NCBI GenBank assembly: GCA_946406195.1 | Contig: CAMJJT010000002.1 | Span: 1-64,000 of the forward strand | Origin: an uncultured Bacteroidales bacterium | GTDB taxonomy: Bacteria; Bacteroidota; Bacteroidia; Bacteroidales; Paludibacteraceae | Direction of reading: 5' to 3' | DNA length: 64,000 nucleotides | Shown here: positions 1 through 7,231 of the stretch, one piece after another | How positions within the stretch are numbered: position 1 is the stretch's first letter | Layout: every line of letters begins with the position of its first letter | Notes under the pieces: model-generated | What the model was told of the DNA's origin: nothing | Seen by the model: only the letters and a program-made list of their open reading frames with translations | The model's database searches: none | Position numbers and translations under genes: made by a program

Positions 1-155
1 GGCTGTCACTCAAGCAGGCATTTAACTACTTGAGCCGCTACCAAGGTATCGCGTTTGTGGACAGCCATTATGACTACGTGCACACGCAATCCTTTTCATC
101 TATGGTCAACGATATGGCGGAGTATTGCCATAAAAACGGAGGAGCACTTGTATGA
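1..155 (+). CDS. DUF3791-like small protein, C-terminal fragment
   Basis: An open frame enters from the left edge and stops with TGA at 153-155, so only the last 50 or so codons are present. The visible part contains a VHTQSF-type stretch after a short helical segment. That is the pattern I associate with DUF3791 proteins, which often sit directly upstream of DUF3990 genes. The stop overlaps the next start (ATGA), implying translational coupling. It is absent from the ORF track because its start lies outside the window. The family call is from memory of the motif, and function is unknown. Confidence 0.6.
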   Translation, partial: LSLKQAFNYLSRYQGIAFVDSHYDYVHTQSFSSMVNDMAEYCHKNGGALV

Positions 156-625
156 TTCTATATCACGGCACTAACAAAGCGTTCGACACGATTGACTTGA
201 CCAAATCCAAGCCTAACAAGGATTTCGGTCAGGGTTTCTATTTGTCGCGTGAGTATAGTCAGGCAATGGAGATGGCAAAGACCAAATTTGACCAGATCAA
301 AAGCGGCTTCCCAACCGTTTTGACGTACGAAGTGGACGAGCAGCAGATGAACCAACTTAAAGTGCTCCGTTTCGATGCCTATACTTTCGAATGGGCGCAG
401 TTCATCCTTATGAATCGCCGCAACGACACCAACAAGCCCATGCACGATTACGATATTGTTTACGGACCGATTGCGAACGATAAAGTCGGTGTACAATTAT
501 GGAAGTTTGAAAACCAGATGATTGATTTGGAGACGTTCACGAGAAATCTGCATCGAATGGAAGGTATCACATTCCAGTATTTCTTCGGTACCGAACGCGC
601 CATCAAACTATTGAAAAAACTATGA
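152..625 (+). CDS. DUF3990 family protein (ADP-ribosyltransferase-like toxin candidate)
   Basis: The 157-aa product begins MILYHGTN and continues with DFGQGFYLS near residues 25-33, followed by a YDIVYGPIAND stretch around residues 89-99. This is the DUF3990 signature. The family is related, as I recall, to the ADP-ribosyl fold, and the H of YHG and the Y of GFYLS would occupy the H and Y positions of an H-Y-x active site; catalysis is therefore inferred. It overlaps the upstream DUF3791-like gene and the downstream 73-aa gene by 4 bp each, so the three are probably co-translated as a toxin/antidote-type module. Target and activity are not visible in the sequence. Confidence 0.75.
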   Translation: MILYHGTNKAFDTIDLTKSKPNKDFGQGFYLSREYSQAMEMAKTKFDQIKSGFPTVLTYEVDEQQMNQLKVLRFDAYTFEWAQFILMNRRNDTNKPMHDYDIVYGPIANDKVGVQLWKFENQMIDLETFTRNLHRMEGITFQYFFGTERAIKLLKKL

Positions 626-843
626 GCGAGATAGATCAAATGAAACTGGACATGGTGACGAAATTAGCTTCGTTACTCATGGAAGAACAACCGGAACTGA
701 CGATGGAGCAAGCACTATCTATCGTGCTCAATTCAGATACATACCAACGCCTGTTGGAGGATAATACCACACTTTATTACCAAAGTCCCCGATATGTCTT
801 CTCCTTCCTTCAAACGGAATTGCAGACAGGTAAAGTTGGATAA
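622..843 (+). CDS. Small helical protein partnered with DUF3990
   Basis: A 73-aa acidic, helical protein whose ATGA start overlaps the DUF3990 stop. The text ELTMEQALSIV and the later TLYYQSPRYVFSFL resemble small partner proteins that accompany DUF3990 genes in Bacteroidales. I cannot assign a Pfam family with certainty. Its size, acidity and 4-bp overlap suit an antitoxin or chaperone for the ART-like protein, which is inference. No signal peptide or membrane segment is seen. Confidence 0.6.
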   Translation: MSEIDQMKLDMVTKLASLLMEEQPELTMEQALSIVLNSDTYQRLLEDNTTLYYQSPRYVFSFLQTELQTGKVG

Positions 844-990
844 ATTCACGTCCCATCTCCCAGACGTTAAACCCAGAGCAATCTATCGGCCATATATGAC
901 CGATCAAAAACATCAAATCAACCAACCACCGCCTATGGCATAAAACAACATAACTACAACATACATAAATAAAGCATTTAGCCTCTTATT

Positions 991-1150
991 AGGTTCTTGG
1001 AAAGCTGCACACTTGAACAAGAACGATTAACCAAAGGAGAAGCAAAATGCTCATGCGTTAGCGTGAGCTTTTCCCGTGTAAATTGGTTAATCAAGGTAGT
1101 GCAGCAAAACCTCAAGAACCTGTTGAAGCGAAAAGTTTCACGCTTTTTAT
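991..1150 (+). ncRNA. Candidate structured RNA with four nested helices and a terminator
   Basis: Four perfectly nested helices can be read directly. P1 is AGGTTCTTG 991-999 with CAAGAACCT 1113-1121. P2 is GCTGCAC 1004-1010 with GTGCAGC 1099-1105. P3 is GATTAACCAA 1025-1034 with TTGGTTAATC 1083-1092. P4 is GCTCATGC 1049-1056 with GCGTGAGC 1061-1068, closed by a GTTA loop. A weaker stem, AGCGAAA..TTCACGCT, followed by a T run at 1127-1149 looks like a terminator. Symmetric 14-nt internal loops separate P3 from P4. The ORF track reads a frame through it, but the gene there more likely starts at 1177. A long rod with large internal loops recalls 6S RNA or a phage/plasmid regulatory RNA. I recognise no known family and see no TAnnTTTG promoter directly upstream. 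Confidence 0.55.
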
Positions 1151-1176
1151 ATACAATAACCTCAAATAAGCATATT

Positions 1177-1479
1177 ATGAAATCTACCACTAAACGCAAC
1201 AGACATGACGAAATGTTGCATACAGAACAACTCGCAGACAAAATTGAGTTAATACAAATTGTCGCGGAGAAAACGGGCGCGACGTTTGATCAAGTTGCTC
1301 ACATTTATGGAATAGAAAGTATTAACCGTTTGACAGAAGTATTAGTTGATGCTGGTGATGCTAAAGATGATCATATAGAAACCATAACAGAGACCTTGCA
1401 TAATGAGATACTTAACCAACGCAAATGGTTCTATGATAACCAACCATATAAATTAGAAATAACCATGAAGGAGGAATAA
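1177..1479 (+). CDS. Hypothetical protein, 100 aa, upstream partner of glycosylase-like gene
   Basis: I chose ATG 1177 rather than the track start at 997, because the upstream part of that frame is the structured RNA element. The product (MKSTTKRNRHDEMLH...) is mostly helical with an ATFDQVAHIYGI segment that could be a small helix-turn-helix. No family is recognised. It ends 2 bp before the next ATG, and the AAGGAGG at 1468-1474 lies inside its last codons and serves the following gene, so the pair is likely an operon. Confidence 0.6.
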   Translation: MKSTTKRNRHDEMLHTEQLADKIELIQIVAEKTGATFDQVAHIYGIESINRLTEVLVDAGDAKDDHIETITETLHNEILNQRKWFYDNQPYKLEITMKEE

Positions 1480-1481
1480 CT

Positions 1482-2276
1482 ATGACACAGCAAGAACTAA
1501 CTGCCTTAAATCCTTGGGCAAAATATCCCAATTTCAAAGGTATGAGCTATCGTTTTTATTACGAAGATACAGACCTTATTCATCCATTAGATAAAGAAGT
1601 CGTAGATGAATATAATAATGGGAGGGCACGGCAATATTGTTTTGAACGTCATGTTCCACCCTTCCCGTTTCAAGGCAATCCGTTTTGCGCAAAAGTAGTA
1701 TTTCTCAGTCTGAATCCGGGATTTGTAGAGCGTATTAATAAAGACGCAGCTTTGTTGCTTGAACAAACCAAAACATGTATCTATGTGAACGATATATGGC
1801 ACCAACACATGATTCATGGCTCCACTTCTATGTTCCCACCGATAAACCAGACAGATCAATATACAGCATACCAACTTCTCCAAGATTGGTATTGGGAAGA
1901 TATGTTGGCTTCTTTGCGCAAAGATTGCAAGCTGAATACTGATATTTTTAACGAACGCATTGCACTTATCCAGTTAATTCCGTATTCATCCACAGCTTGC
2001 AATAAAGCTATTATAAATCTCCCGACACAGCAATACACAAAACAACTGATACACTATTTGCTAGAGCAACCCTATGGACCTTTGTTTGTCGTTATGCGTA
2101 GTGAACCGGAATGGGCTAAATTACTGAGTATTGACTTTGAGGATTCAAAATACAAGCATCGCTTCATTCTGCGCAAGCGAGATAAACAAGGTCATCGTCC
2201 GCGCAGTCAGTTTATTAGCGAAAACGCTTTTACGGATAGTGGCTATCAAAAGATAATAAACAAAATCAATAATTAA
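1482..2276 (+). CDS. Uracil-DNA-glycosylase-superfamily-like protein
   Basis: A 264-aa cytoplasmic protein. Around residues 68-77 it has VVFLSLNPGF, a motif that resembles the nucleotide-binding GxNPG/LGLNPG loop of uracil-DNA glycosylase-like proteins of unknown specificity. A later LIQLIPYSST stretch is also typical of these orphan homologues. The classical catalytic residues cannot be confirmed by eye, so enzymatic activity is not claimed. A clear Shine-Dalgarno (AAGGAGG, 7 nt before ATG) is unusual in this genome and suggests acquisition. It follows the 100-aa gene by 2 bp. Confidence 0.5.
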   Translation: MTQQELTALNPWAKYPNFKGMSYRFYYEDTDLIHPLDKEVVDEYNNGRARQYCFERHVPPFPFQGNPFCAKVVFLSLNPGFVERINKDAALLLEQTKTCIYVNDIWHQHMIHGSTSMFPPINQTDQYTAYQLLQDWYWEDMLASLRKDCKLNTDIFNERIALIQLIPYSSTACNKAIINLPTQQYTKQLIHYLLEQPYGPLFVVMRSEPEWAKLLSIDFEDSKYKHRFILRKRDKQGHRPRSQFISENAFTDSGYQKIINKINN

Positions 2277-2288
2277 AATTATAAGAGT

Positions 2289-3050
2289 ATGAAAAAATTA
2301 ACTACATTAGCAATCATTATTGCCATCTCAACGTTCTGTGTTGCACAGAAAAGTATTACAGAAATTACTGGCGGGGAAATTCTTTGGGGTTGGACAGAAG
2401 ATTCTTATATTGCCTTTCCTGATTACGATGGAACTATTAACTACACGTACGACCAAGTAAATGCTATTCTTCAAGGAGATGTTATACGCGCTAAGGGTTT
2501 GCAATCAAAATACCAGACCCCTTTACAGCAAGAAGCCTTTGCTCAATCACCAGAGGCGGCAAAACTCAAGAAAGAATTAGAGGAAGAGAAGAAATACATT
2601 AAATCCAGTTTATGTAGTATTGAGTATCAGTGTGAAGACTTAAAATATGATGCAAAGTTAAAGGCGTTCGTATGGAATAAAATGTATAGTGATATTAGAT
2701 TTTATCAAGAGACAGGTTATTTCTGTGCTGGAAAATTTATGATTTCATATCCGCAACAACTATTTACTATACAAGGGGAAGACTACGGAAATAGAGGCTA
2801 CTATTATAGACAAATATTCCGTTTACCGACATTGCCCATTGAAACGGCTTTAAAAATAGAAGAAAATATTAAAGATGTACGCTTGTTGTTCGTGGGAAAA
2901 TTTGTCCGTTCAAAAGTAGTAGATGATGATAAAATTTGGAAAAGGGAGTACCTTTATTTCAAAGCGACTAAAGTATATTTAATCAATAGAACGGGAGAGA
3001 TGGAAATATATGCAGACTTAACTACAAAATTATTCCCTCCGAAGAAATAA
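2289..3050 (+). CDS. Secreted hypothetical protein, 253 aa
   Basis: The N-terminus MKKLTTLAIIIAISTFCVAQ is a good signal peptide with a probable cleavage after VAQ or just before it. The mature part is charged and contains a KKELEEEKKYIKSS coiled-coil-like segment around residues 94-108, followed by an aromatic-rich region. I recognise no domain. It is followed after 3 bp by another secreted protein, so both are probably exported together. Base composition is lower in GC than the flanking EF-G2 gene. Confidence 0.6.
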   Translation: MKKLTTLAIIIAISTFCVAQKSITEITGGEILWGWTEDSYIAFPDYDGTINYTYDQVNAILQGDVIRAKGLQSKYQTPLQQEAFAQSPEAAKLKKELEEEKKYIKSSLCSIEYQCEDLKYDAKLKAFVWNKMYSDIRFYQETGYFCAGKFMISYPQQLFTIQGEDYGNRGYYYRQIFRLPTLPIETALKIEENIKDVRLLFVGKFVRSKVVDDDKIWKREYLYFKATKVYLINRTGEMEIYADLTTKLFPPKK

Positions 3051-3053
3051 CTT

Positions 3054-3398
3054 ATGACAAAAAGATTGTTTTTCATAGTATTTATAGCATTTGCTATATT
3101 GAATATAGCAACAGCTTCAGATGTCACGATTGACAAAGAAAATTGTACGATTACCAAGGATGGCAAGACTTATTATCTGTATGGAAAGGTAAAGATTGTT
3201 GATTCGTTTGAGGACATCAAAGTCAAAATCGTAGATGCCTTTGAAGACGCAGATATCAAAATTGTGGATGCCTTTGAGAACTCATGCGGCAAAGTGAAAA
3301 TAGTTGAGCATTTTGAAGATGTCAAAGTGAAGATAGTAGATTCCTTTGAAGATATAAAAATCAAGATAGTTGATGCTTTCGAAGGAATAAAGGAATAA
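3054..3398 (+). CDS. Secreted short-repeat protein (KVKIVDSFEDI repeats)
   Basis: A signal peptide (MTKRLFFIVFIAFAILNIATA) is followed by a DVTIDKENCTITKDGKTYYLYG lead. Seven or so 11-13-residue repeats of the form K-V-K-I-V-D-x-F-E-D then run to the C-terminus at residue 114. The alternating pattern of hydrophobic and charged residues predicts one beta strand per repeat. It resembles the small Bacteroidota proteins that I recall as 7(1) septoil-knot or DUF6150-type domains, where similar repeats wind into a closed knot. That structural link is inference. Two cysteines are present, one in the lead and one in repeat 4. Confidence 0.6.
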   Translation: MTKRLFFIVFIAFAILNIATASDVTIDKENCTITKDGKTYYLYGKVKIVDSFEDIKVKIVDAFEDADIKIVDAFENSCGKVKIVEHFEDVKVKIVDSFEDIKIKIVDAFEGIKE

Positions 3399-3423
3399 TA
3401 ACCCCCTTTCGATCTATCGGACT

Positions 3424-3461
3424 CCTGCCTGCTCCACCGCCGAGCAGGCAGGTTCTTTCTT
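3424..3461 (+). terminator. Intrinsic terminator after the secreted-protein pair
   Basis: CCTGCCTGCTC 3424-3434 pairs perfectly with GAGCAGGCAGG 3442-3452 over 11 bp with a 7-nt loop, followed by a T-rich tract. It lies 26 bp past the stop of the repeat-protein gene and probably ends that transcript. Confidence 0.7.
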
Positions 3462-3476
3462 CGTCTGTTTCGTCCG

Positions 3477-3546
3477 AAACAATCGTTTGAATGCAATGAG
3501 ATAAGAAACAATCGTTCGAGCAAAGCGAGATAAGAAATAATCGTTG
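3477..3546. repeat. 29-bp tandem repeat, about 2.4 copies
   Basis: Units start at 3477, 3506 and 3535 (partial). Each begins AAAcAATCGTT and ends GAGATAAG, with variation in the middle. The array lies in a 700-bp non-coding stretch. No gene or known element is associated with it. Confidence 0.7.
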
Positions 3547-3665
3547 CCTTGTGGTTAAGAAAAGGGAAGGCAGGCGGGGAGCCTAAGCCGACCGAGAGAA
3601 AGACCATCGTGGATGTGGCTGTAGAATTCCCATACCATGAGCGCTAAAAATAGTAAAAATTTGCA

Positions 3666-3756
3666 ATGAGACTTTGAGACTTTTCTTCCGCTAATTCGCT
3701 CTTTTTTGTGAAGGAATCGTTTCCATTATGAAATCTCAATAGTCTCAAAGTCTCAT
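3666..3756. repeat. 16-bp perfect inverted repeat with 59-nt spacer
   Basis: ATGAGACTTTGAGACT at 3666-3681 is the exact reverse complement of AGTCTCAAAGTCTCAT at 3741-3756. The right arm continues as a short direct repeat of AGTCTCA. It could fold as a long hairpin in RNA, or it may be part of the short-repeat spacers found throughout this genome. No coding sequence is evident here. Confidence 0.65.
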
Positions 3757-4031
3757 AGTCTCACGTACATTTTTTATAGATGCACCCCTTTCCCCGATCA
3801 AATCGTTAGTTATTCTTATATATTCTTAGTCATTCGTTAATCATTCACGGTACTGGAACGGACTCGAAACGGAGGCGGAACGGAACAGGCATCTTACAGG
3901 CACGTACAGGATGCGAACGTAATGCGAACGTAATGCGAATGGTTATGACAGGTAATCTTACCATTTTCATGGTCATTTGGGGTGAAAAGAAACAGAAGAA
4001 CGATATTTTTTACAAAAAAACACATTTTTAT
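3757..4031. other. Non-coding stretch with short repeats before EF-G2
   Basis: No credible gene is visible. The segment holds runs such as GTTAGTTATTCTTATATATTCTTAG and a tandem GCGAACGTAAT GCGAACGTAAT near 3913-3937. The 60-aa track ORF at 3933-4115 spans the EF-G2 promoter and is rejected. Confidence 0.6.
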
Positions 4032-4062
4032 TTGCATATGTGCAATTTTTTTTGTAATTTTG
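4032..4062 (+). promoter_or_regulatory. Bacteroidota-type promoter for EF-G2
   Basis: A -33 TTG at 4032-4034 (within TTTGCATATG) and a -7 TAATTTTG at 4055-4062 are separated by 20 nt. The start codon lies 60 nt downstream, giving a leader of about 50 nt. Confidence 0.75.
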
Positions 4063-4121
4063 CCACGATTTTGCTACATAGAGTTTGCAAAACAGTAAAA
4101 ATCCTTAAATACTAACACATT

Positions 4122-6278
4122 ATGGCTAAAGTTTATCAAGCATCTGAGATCAAGAACGTCGCTATGTTAGGCGGCTCGGGATCGGGTAAAACGACTCTCA
4201 TGGAGTCGATGTTGTTTGAAAGCGGGGTGATTAAACGCCGCGGTTCGATTGAGCAGCAATCCACCGTGTGCGATTATTTCCCGGTAGAGAAAGAGTACGG
4301 CTACTCCGTCTTCTCCACAGTTTGTAACATTGAGTTCGAAGGCAAGAAACTGAACGTGATCGATTGCGCAGGTTCAGACGATTTCTGCGGTGGAACCGTG
4401 GCAGCACTTCAGATGTGCGGCTCGGCACTCATCGTTCTCTCCGCTAACGGCGGCGTGGAAGTGGGAACGCAGAACAACTTCCGTCTCGTTGAGAAAGCAC
4501 ACAAACCGCTCGCATTCGTCATCAATAAATGCGACCACGAGAACGCAGACTTCGAGCGCACGTACGCGCAATTAAAGGAGAACTTTGGCAATAAGTGTAC
4601 GCTGATCCAGTTCCCGGTGAATGCCGGAGCAGGTTTCAACGCAGCGATTGATGTCCTCAAGGGCAAAATGCTCGTTTGGAAAGCAGAGGGAGGTGCTCCT
4701 GAGTTAAAAGATATCCCCGCTGAGTATGCAGACAAAGTAGAGGAAATGCGTCAGGCACTTCAGGAGCAAGCAGCCGAAGCAGACGAGACGCTATTGGATA
4801 AGTTCCTTGGCGAAGGTCTGACCGACGAGGAGATTATGCAGGGTCTGAAGAGCGTTTATGCAGACGGTTCGATGTATCCGGTTATCTGCTGCTCGGGTCT
4901 CAAAGATATGGGTGTTCGTCGTCTCATGGACTTCCTGAACGGTATGGCTCCGAGCCCTGCTCAGTTCAGTTATCCGACGGTTGATGGCAAGAAGATCAGT
5001 CCGGACGCATCGGCTCCGACGAGTCTGTATGTCTTCAAGACATCCGTTGAACCGCACATCGGTGAGGTGAACTATTTCCGCGTAATGCAGGGAACCGTTC
5101 GTAACGGCGATGATCTTCTGAACATGGAGCGCGGCTCGAAAGAGCGTATCTCGCAGCTCTATCAGGTAGCCGGTTCGATTCGTACTGCCGTAGATGAACT
5201 GCAGGCAGGTGACATCGGTGCTACTGTGAAGCTCAAAGATACCCGTACGGGTAACACGCTGAATGCGAAAGAGTGTGATAACCAATATGCTCCGATCGTT
5301 TATCCGCAGCCTCGTTACCGCCGTGCAATCAAGCCGGTGACTGAGTCCGATGCAGAGAAACTGGCAGCTCTTCTGACTCGTATGCACGAGGAAGATCCGA
5401 CTTGGGTAGTAGAGCAGTCCAAAGAGCTCCGTCAGATGATCGTTTCCGGTCAAGGTGAGTTCCACCTGCGTACCCTCAAATGGCGTCTGGAGAACAACGA
5501 TAAGATGATGGTTGAGTTCCTTGAGCCGAAGATCCCGTATCGTGAGACGATCACCAAGGCTGCTCGTGCCGACTATCGTCATAAGAAACAATCCGGTGGA
5601 GCCGGTCAGTTCGGTGAGGTTCACTTGATCGTGGAGCCGTACGAGGAAGGCATGCCGGTTAAGGAGACCTATAAGTTTGGTAATCAAGAGTATAAGATCT
5701 CTGTAAAGGATCAGCAGGAGATCAACTTGGAGTGGGGTGGTAAACTCATCATCATCAACTCCATCGTCGGCGGTGCTATCGACGCACGTTTCATTCCGGC
5801 TATCGTAAAGGGTATCATGGATCGTATGGAGCAAGGTCCGTTGACCGGTTCATATGCACGCGACGTGCGCGTCATTATTTATGATGGTAAGATGCACCCG
5901 GTTGATTCGAACGAAATCTCCTTCCGTCTGGCAGGACGTAACGCGTTCGCACAAGCCTTCAAAGAGGCGAACCCGAAGGTCCTCGAGCCGGTTTATGACC
6001 TCGAAGTCTTCGTTCCGTCGGAGATCATGGGCGATGTGATGTCGGACATCAACGGTCGTCGCGGTATGGTAATGGGTATGGAGACTGAGAAGTCCTTCAC
6101 TCGCCTCAAAGCACAAGTGCCTTTGAAAGAGCTCTCGAGCTATTCGACAACTCTCTCGTCGCTGACCGGTGGACGTGCTACCTTCACGATGGCATTCAAC
6201 TCGTACCAGCTCGTTCCGGCAGATGTTCAGGAGAAACTCCTTGCTGCTTACGCCGCTTCGCAAACCGAAGAAGAGTAA
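4122..6278 (+). CDS. fusA2: Elongation factor G paralogue (EF-G2 type)
   Basis: 718 aa, the length of an EF-G. The G1 loop GGSGSGKT is at residues 17-24 and NKCD (G4) at 135-138. The domain IV text KKQSGGAGQFGEVHL is typical of translocase factors. The G3 motif reads DCAGSDDF (81-88) instead of the canonical DTPGH, so the catalytic histidine is missing. This matches the Bacteroides EF-G2 group, reported to support ribosomal translocation with little or no GTP hydrolysis and to help in nutrient limitation and gut colonisation. The protein likely acts on the 70S ribosome. It is monocistronic, with a strong promoter upstream and a terminator right after the stop. Assignment as EF-G2 is confident; the phenotype in this organism is inference. 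Confidence 0.93.
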   Translation: MAKVYQASEIKNVAMLGGSGSGKTTLMESMLFESGVIKRRGSIEQQSTVCDYFPVEKEYGYSVFSTVCNIEFEGKKLNVIDCAGSDDFCGGTVAALQMCGSALIVLSANGGVEVGTQNNFRLVEKAHKPLAFVINKCDHENADFERTYAQLKENFGNKCTLIQFPVNAGAGFNAAIDVLKGKMLVWKAEGGAPELKDIPAEYADKVEEMRQALQEQAAEADETLLDKFLGEGLTDEEIMQGLKSVYADGSMYPVICCSGLKDMGVRRLMDFLNGMAPSPAQFSYPTVDGKKISPDASAPTSLYVFKTSVEPHIGEVNYFRVMQGTVRNGDDLLNMERGSKERISQLYQVAGSIRTAVDELQAGDIGATVKLKDTRTGNTLNAKECDNQYAPIVYPQPRYRRAIKPVTESDAEKLAALLTRMHEEDPTWVVEQSKELRQMIVSGQGEFHLRTLKWRLENNDKMMVEFLEPKIPYRETITKAARADYRHKKQSGGAGQFGEVHLIVEPYEEGMPVKETYKFGNQEYKISVKDQQEINLEWGGKLIIINSIVGGAIDARFIPAIVKGIMDRMEQGPLTGSYARDVRVIIYDGKMHPVDSNEISFRLAGRNAFAQAFKEANPKVLEPVYDLEVFVPSEIMGDVMSDINGRRGMVMGMETEKSFTRLKAQVPLKELSSYSTTLSSLTGGRATFTMAFNSYQLVPADVQEKLLAAYAASQTEEE

Positions 6279-6298
6279 TATATACATACCCTACACAT

Positions 6299-6335
6299 GG
6301 AAAAGGCATCGAATTCGGTGCCTTTTCTTTTTTTG
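6299..6335 (+). terminator. Intrinsic terminator of EF-G2
   Basis: AAAAGGCA ... TGCCTTTT stem (6301-6326) followed by CTTTTTTTG, 20 bp after the EF-G2 stop. Confidence 0.85.
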
Positions 6336-6345
6336 TCCTAATTAT

Positions 6346-6376
6346 TTGCATATATCAAAAAAAAGTAGTACCTTTG
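6346..6376 (+). promoter_or_regulatory. Promoter of tRNA-Ala
   Basis: TTG 6346-6348 and TACCTTTG 6369-6376 with a 20-nt spacer. The sequence TTTGCATATATCAAAAAAA around it recurs nearly unchanged before tRNA-Gly (62189) and before the minus-strand cassettes at 43.0 and 44.0 kb. Confidence 0.8.
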
Positions 6377-6395
6377 CAGCCGCAAAGGTTTGTAC

Positions 6396-6469
6396 GGGGT
6401 ATTAGCTCATCTGGCTAGAGCGCGACACTGGCAGTGTCGAGGTGAGCGGTTCGAGTCCGCTATACTCCA
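6396..6469 (+). tRNA. tRNA-Ala(GGC)
   Basis: Full cloverleaf: acceptor GGGGTAT pairs with ATACTCC, D arm GCTC...GAGC, anticodon stem CGACA/TGTCG with loop CTGGCAG (anticodon GGC), and T arm GCGG-TTCGAGT-CCGC. CCA is not encoded in full. It decodes GCC/GCU alanine codons. Confidence 0.95.
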
Positions 6470-6484
6470 CAAAAATCAAGTAAT

Positions 6485-7090
6485 ATGGAAACATTTGATT
6501 TTACAATCAACTCCTTTCTTTGTTTAACTAATAGTTCAAAACTGATTGAGTTAGCTTCGTGCATAATGAACAACTACTGCATATATAATGGCAGTTATCA
6601 TTATCGTCCTATTGAGATTGAATTCTATGTTTATAAACATGGCGAACATGAGGATTGTCATGTTTATCCGCGTATAAAAAAAGCAAAAGATATATTCTTC
6701 CATTATAGCGGAATGGATATATGCTTTAATACTTCAGAAAACAAAGATTGTTTTGGAGGAATATTGATCCGCGCTTTGGAAAGGGAAGAAGATAAACAAT
6801 TTATTGGTGGTCCACTTGTTTGCGTTAATGAGGTTTTAAATACTGCAACCGGAATACTTGTAGTGGAAAATAAAAAGATAAAAGAACCTAAAAATGCAGA
6901 TCAATTCGGACAACGAGTTGGTATTAATGCTTTAAAAAACGTCGAAGACCAATTTTACCAAAAAGAGTATAGATTTGTTAGAGAAGATATAAAAGAAAAA
7001 AAATTTGCTCAAAGAACTATATACAATTTCAAGAGTAATAAATTTGAAGAAAAACCAAGTTCGTATAAAATTGAAAAATATAATCCATAA
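6485..7090 (+). CDS. Orphan AT-rich protein downstream of tRNA-Ala
   Basis: A 201-aa cytoplasmic protein starting 15 bp after the tRNA. It has unusually low GC and many Asn/Lys/Ile codons compared with EF-G2. A GGILIRALER segment near residues 94-103 faintly recalls the GVLIRALEP motif of methylpurine-DNA glycosylases, but the rest does not obviously match, so I leave it unassigned. The frame is intact and ends in a good terminator. Position against a tRNA 3' end and atypical composition suggest horizontal acquisition. Confidence 0.55.
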   Translation: METFDFTINSFLCLTNSSKLIELASCIMNNYCIYNGSYHYRPIEIEFYVYKHGEHEDCHVYPRIKKAKDIFFHYSGMDICFNTSENKDCFGGILIRALEREEDKQFIGGPLVCVNEVLNTATGILVVENKKIKEPKNADQFGQRVGINALKNVEDQFYQKEYRFVREDIKEKKFAQRTIYNFKSNKFEEKPSSYKIEKYNP

Positions 7091-7093
7091 TCT

Positions 7094-7117
7094 AAGAGGA
7101 CATAGTCCTCTTTTTTT
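7094..7117 (+). terminator. Intrinsic terminator
   Basis: AAGAGGAC-ATA-GTCCTCTT stem-loop at 7094-7112 followed directly by a T tract, just after the stop of the orphan gene. Confidence 0.85.
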
Positions 7118-7231
7118 ATTCCTAATAACTTCTTCTAAACTTTTAACAATTTTTAACGAAACTTTTTTGGATTCTTGCGAAAAAATATAGACCTTTGCCG
7201 AAAATAGTTATTAACTCAGCAAAGGAAAAAT

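Noticed and set aside
1025-1092. Integron attC site
   Set aside because: Size fits, and GATTAAC/GTTAATC resemble the R boxes with one mismatch each. The pairs are too perfect, no L boxes with an extra-helical base are seen, and there is no integrase or cassette array of the classical kind.
991-1150. Retron or CRISPR-associated RNA
   Set aside because: No reverse transcriptase, Cas gene or repeat array is present in the window.
997-1176. N-terminal extension of the ORF 997-1479
   Set aside because: This part of the frame is the nested inverted-repeat element; a plausible ATG at 1177 gives a normal small protein.
3477-3546. CRISPR array
   Set aside because: Repeats are contiguous and degenerate with no unique spacers, and no cas genes occur.
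3933-4115. 60-aa ORF before EF-G2
   Set aside because: It contains the EF-G2 promoter and has no family match.
4791-5834. 347-aa minus-strand ORF inside EF-G2, and similar long shadows in gyrA, lon and mmdA
   Set aside because: Antisense shadows of well-conserved genes produced by codon bias; no promoters or motifs.
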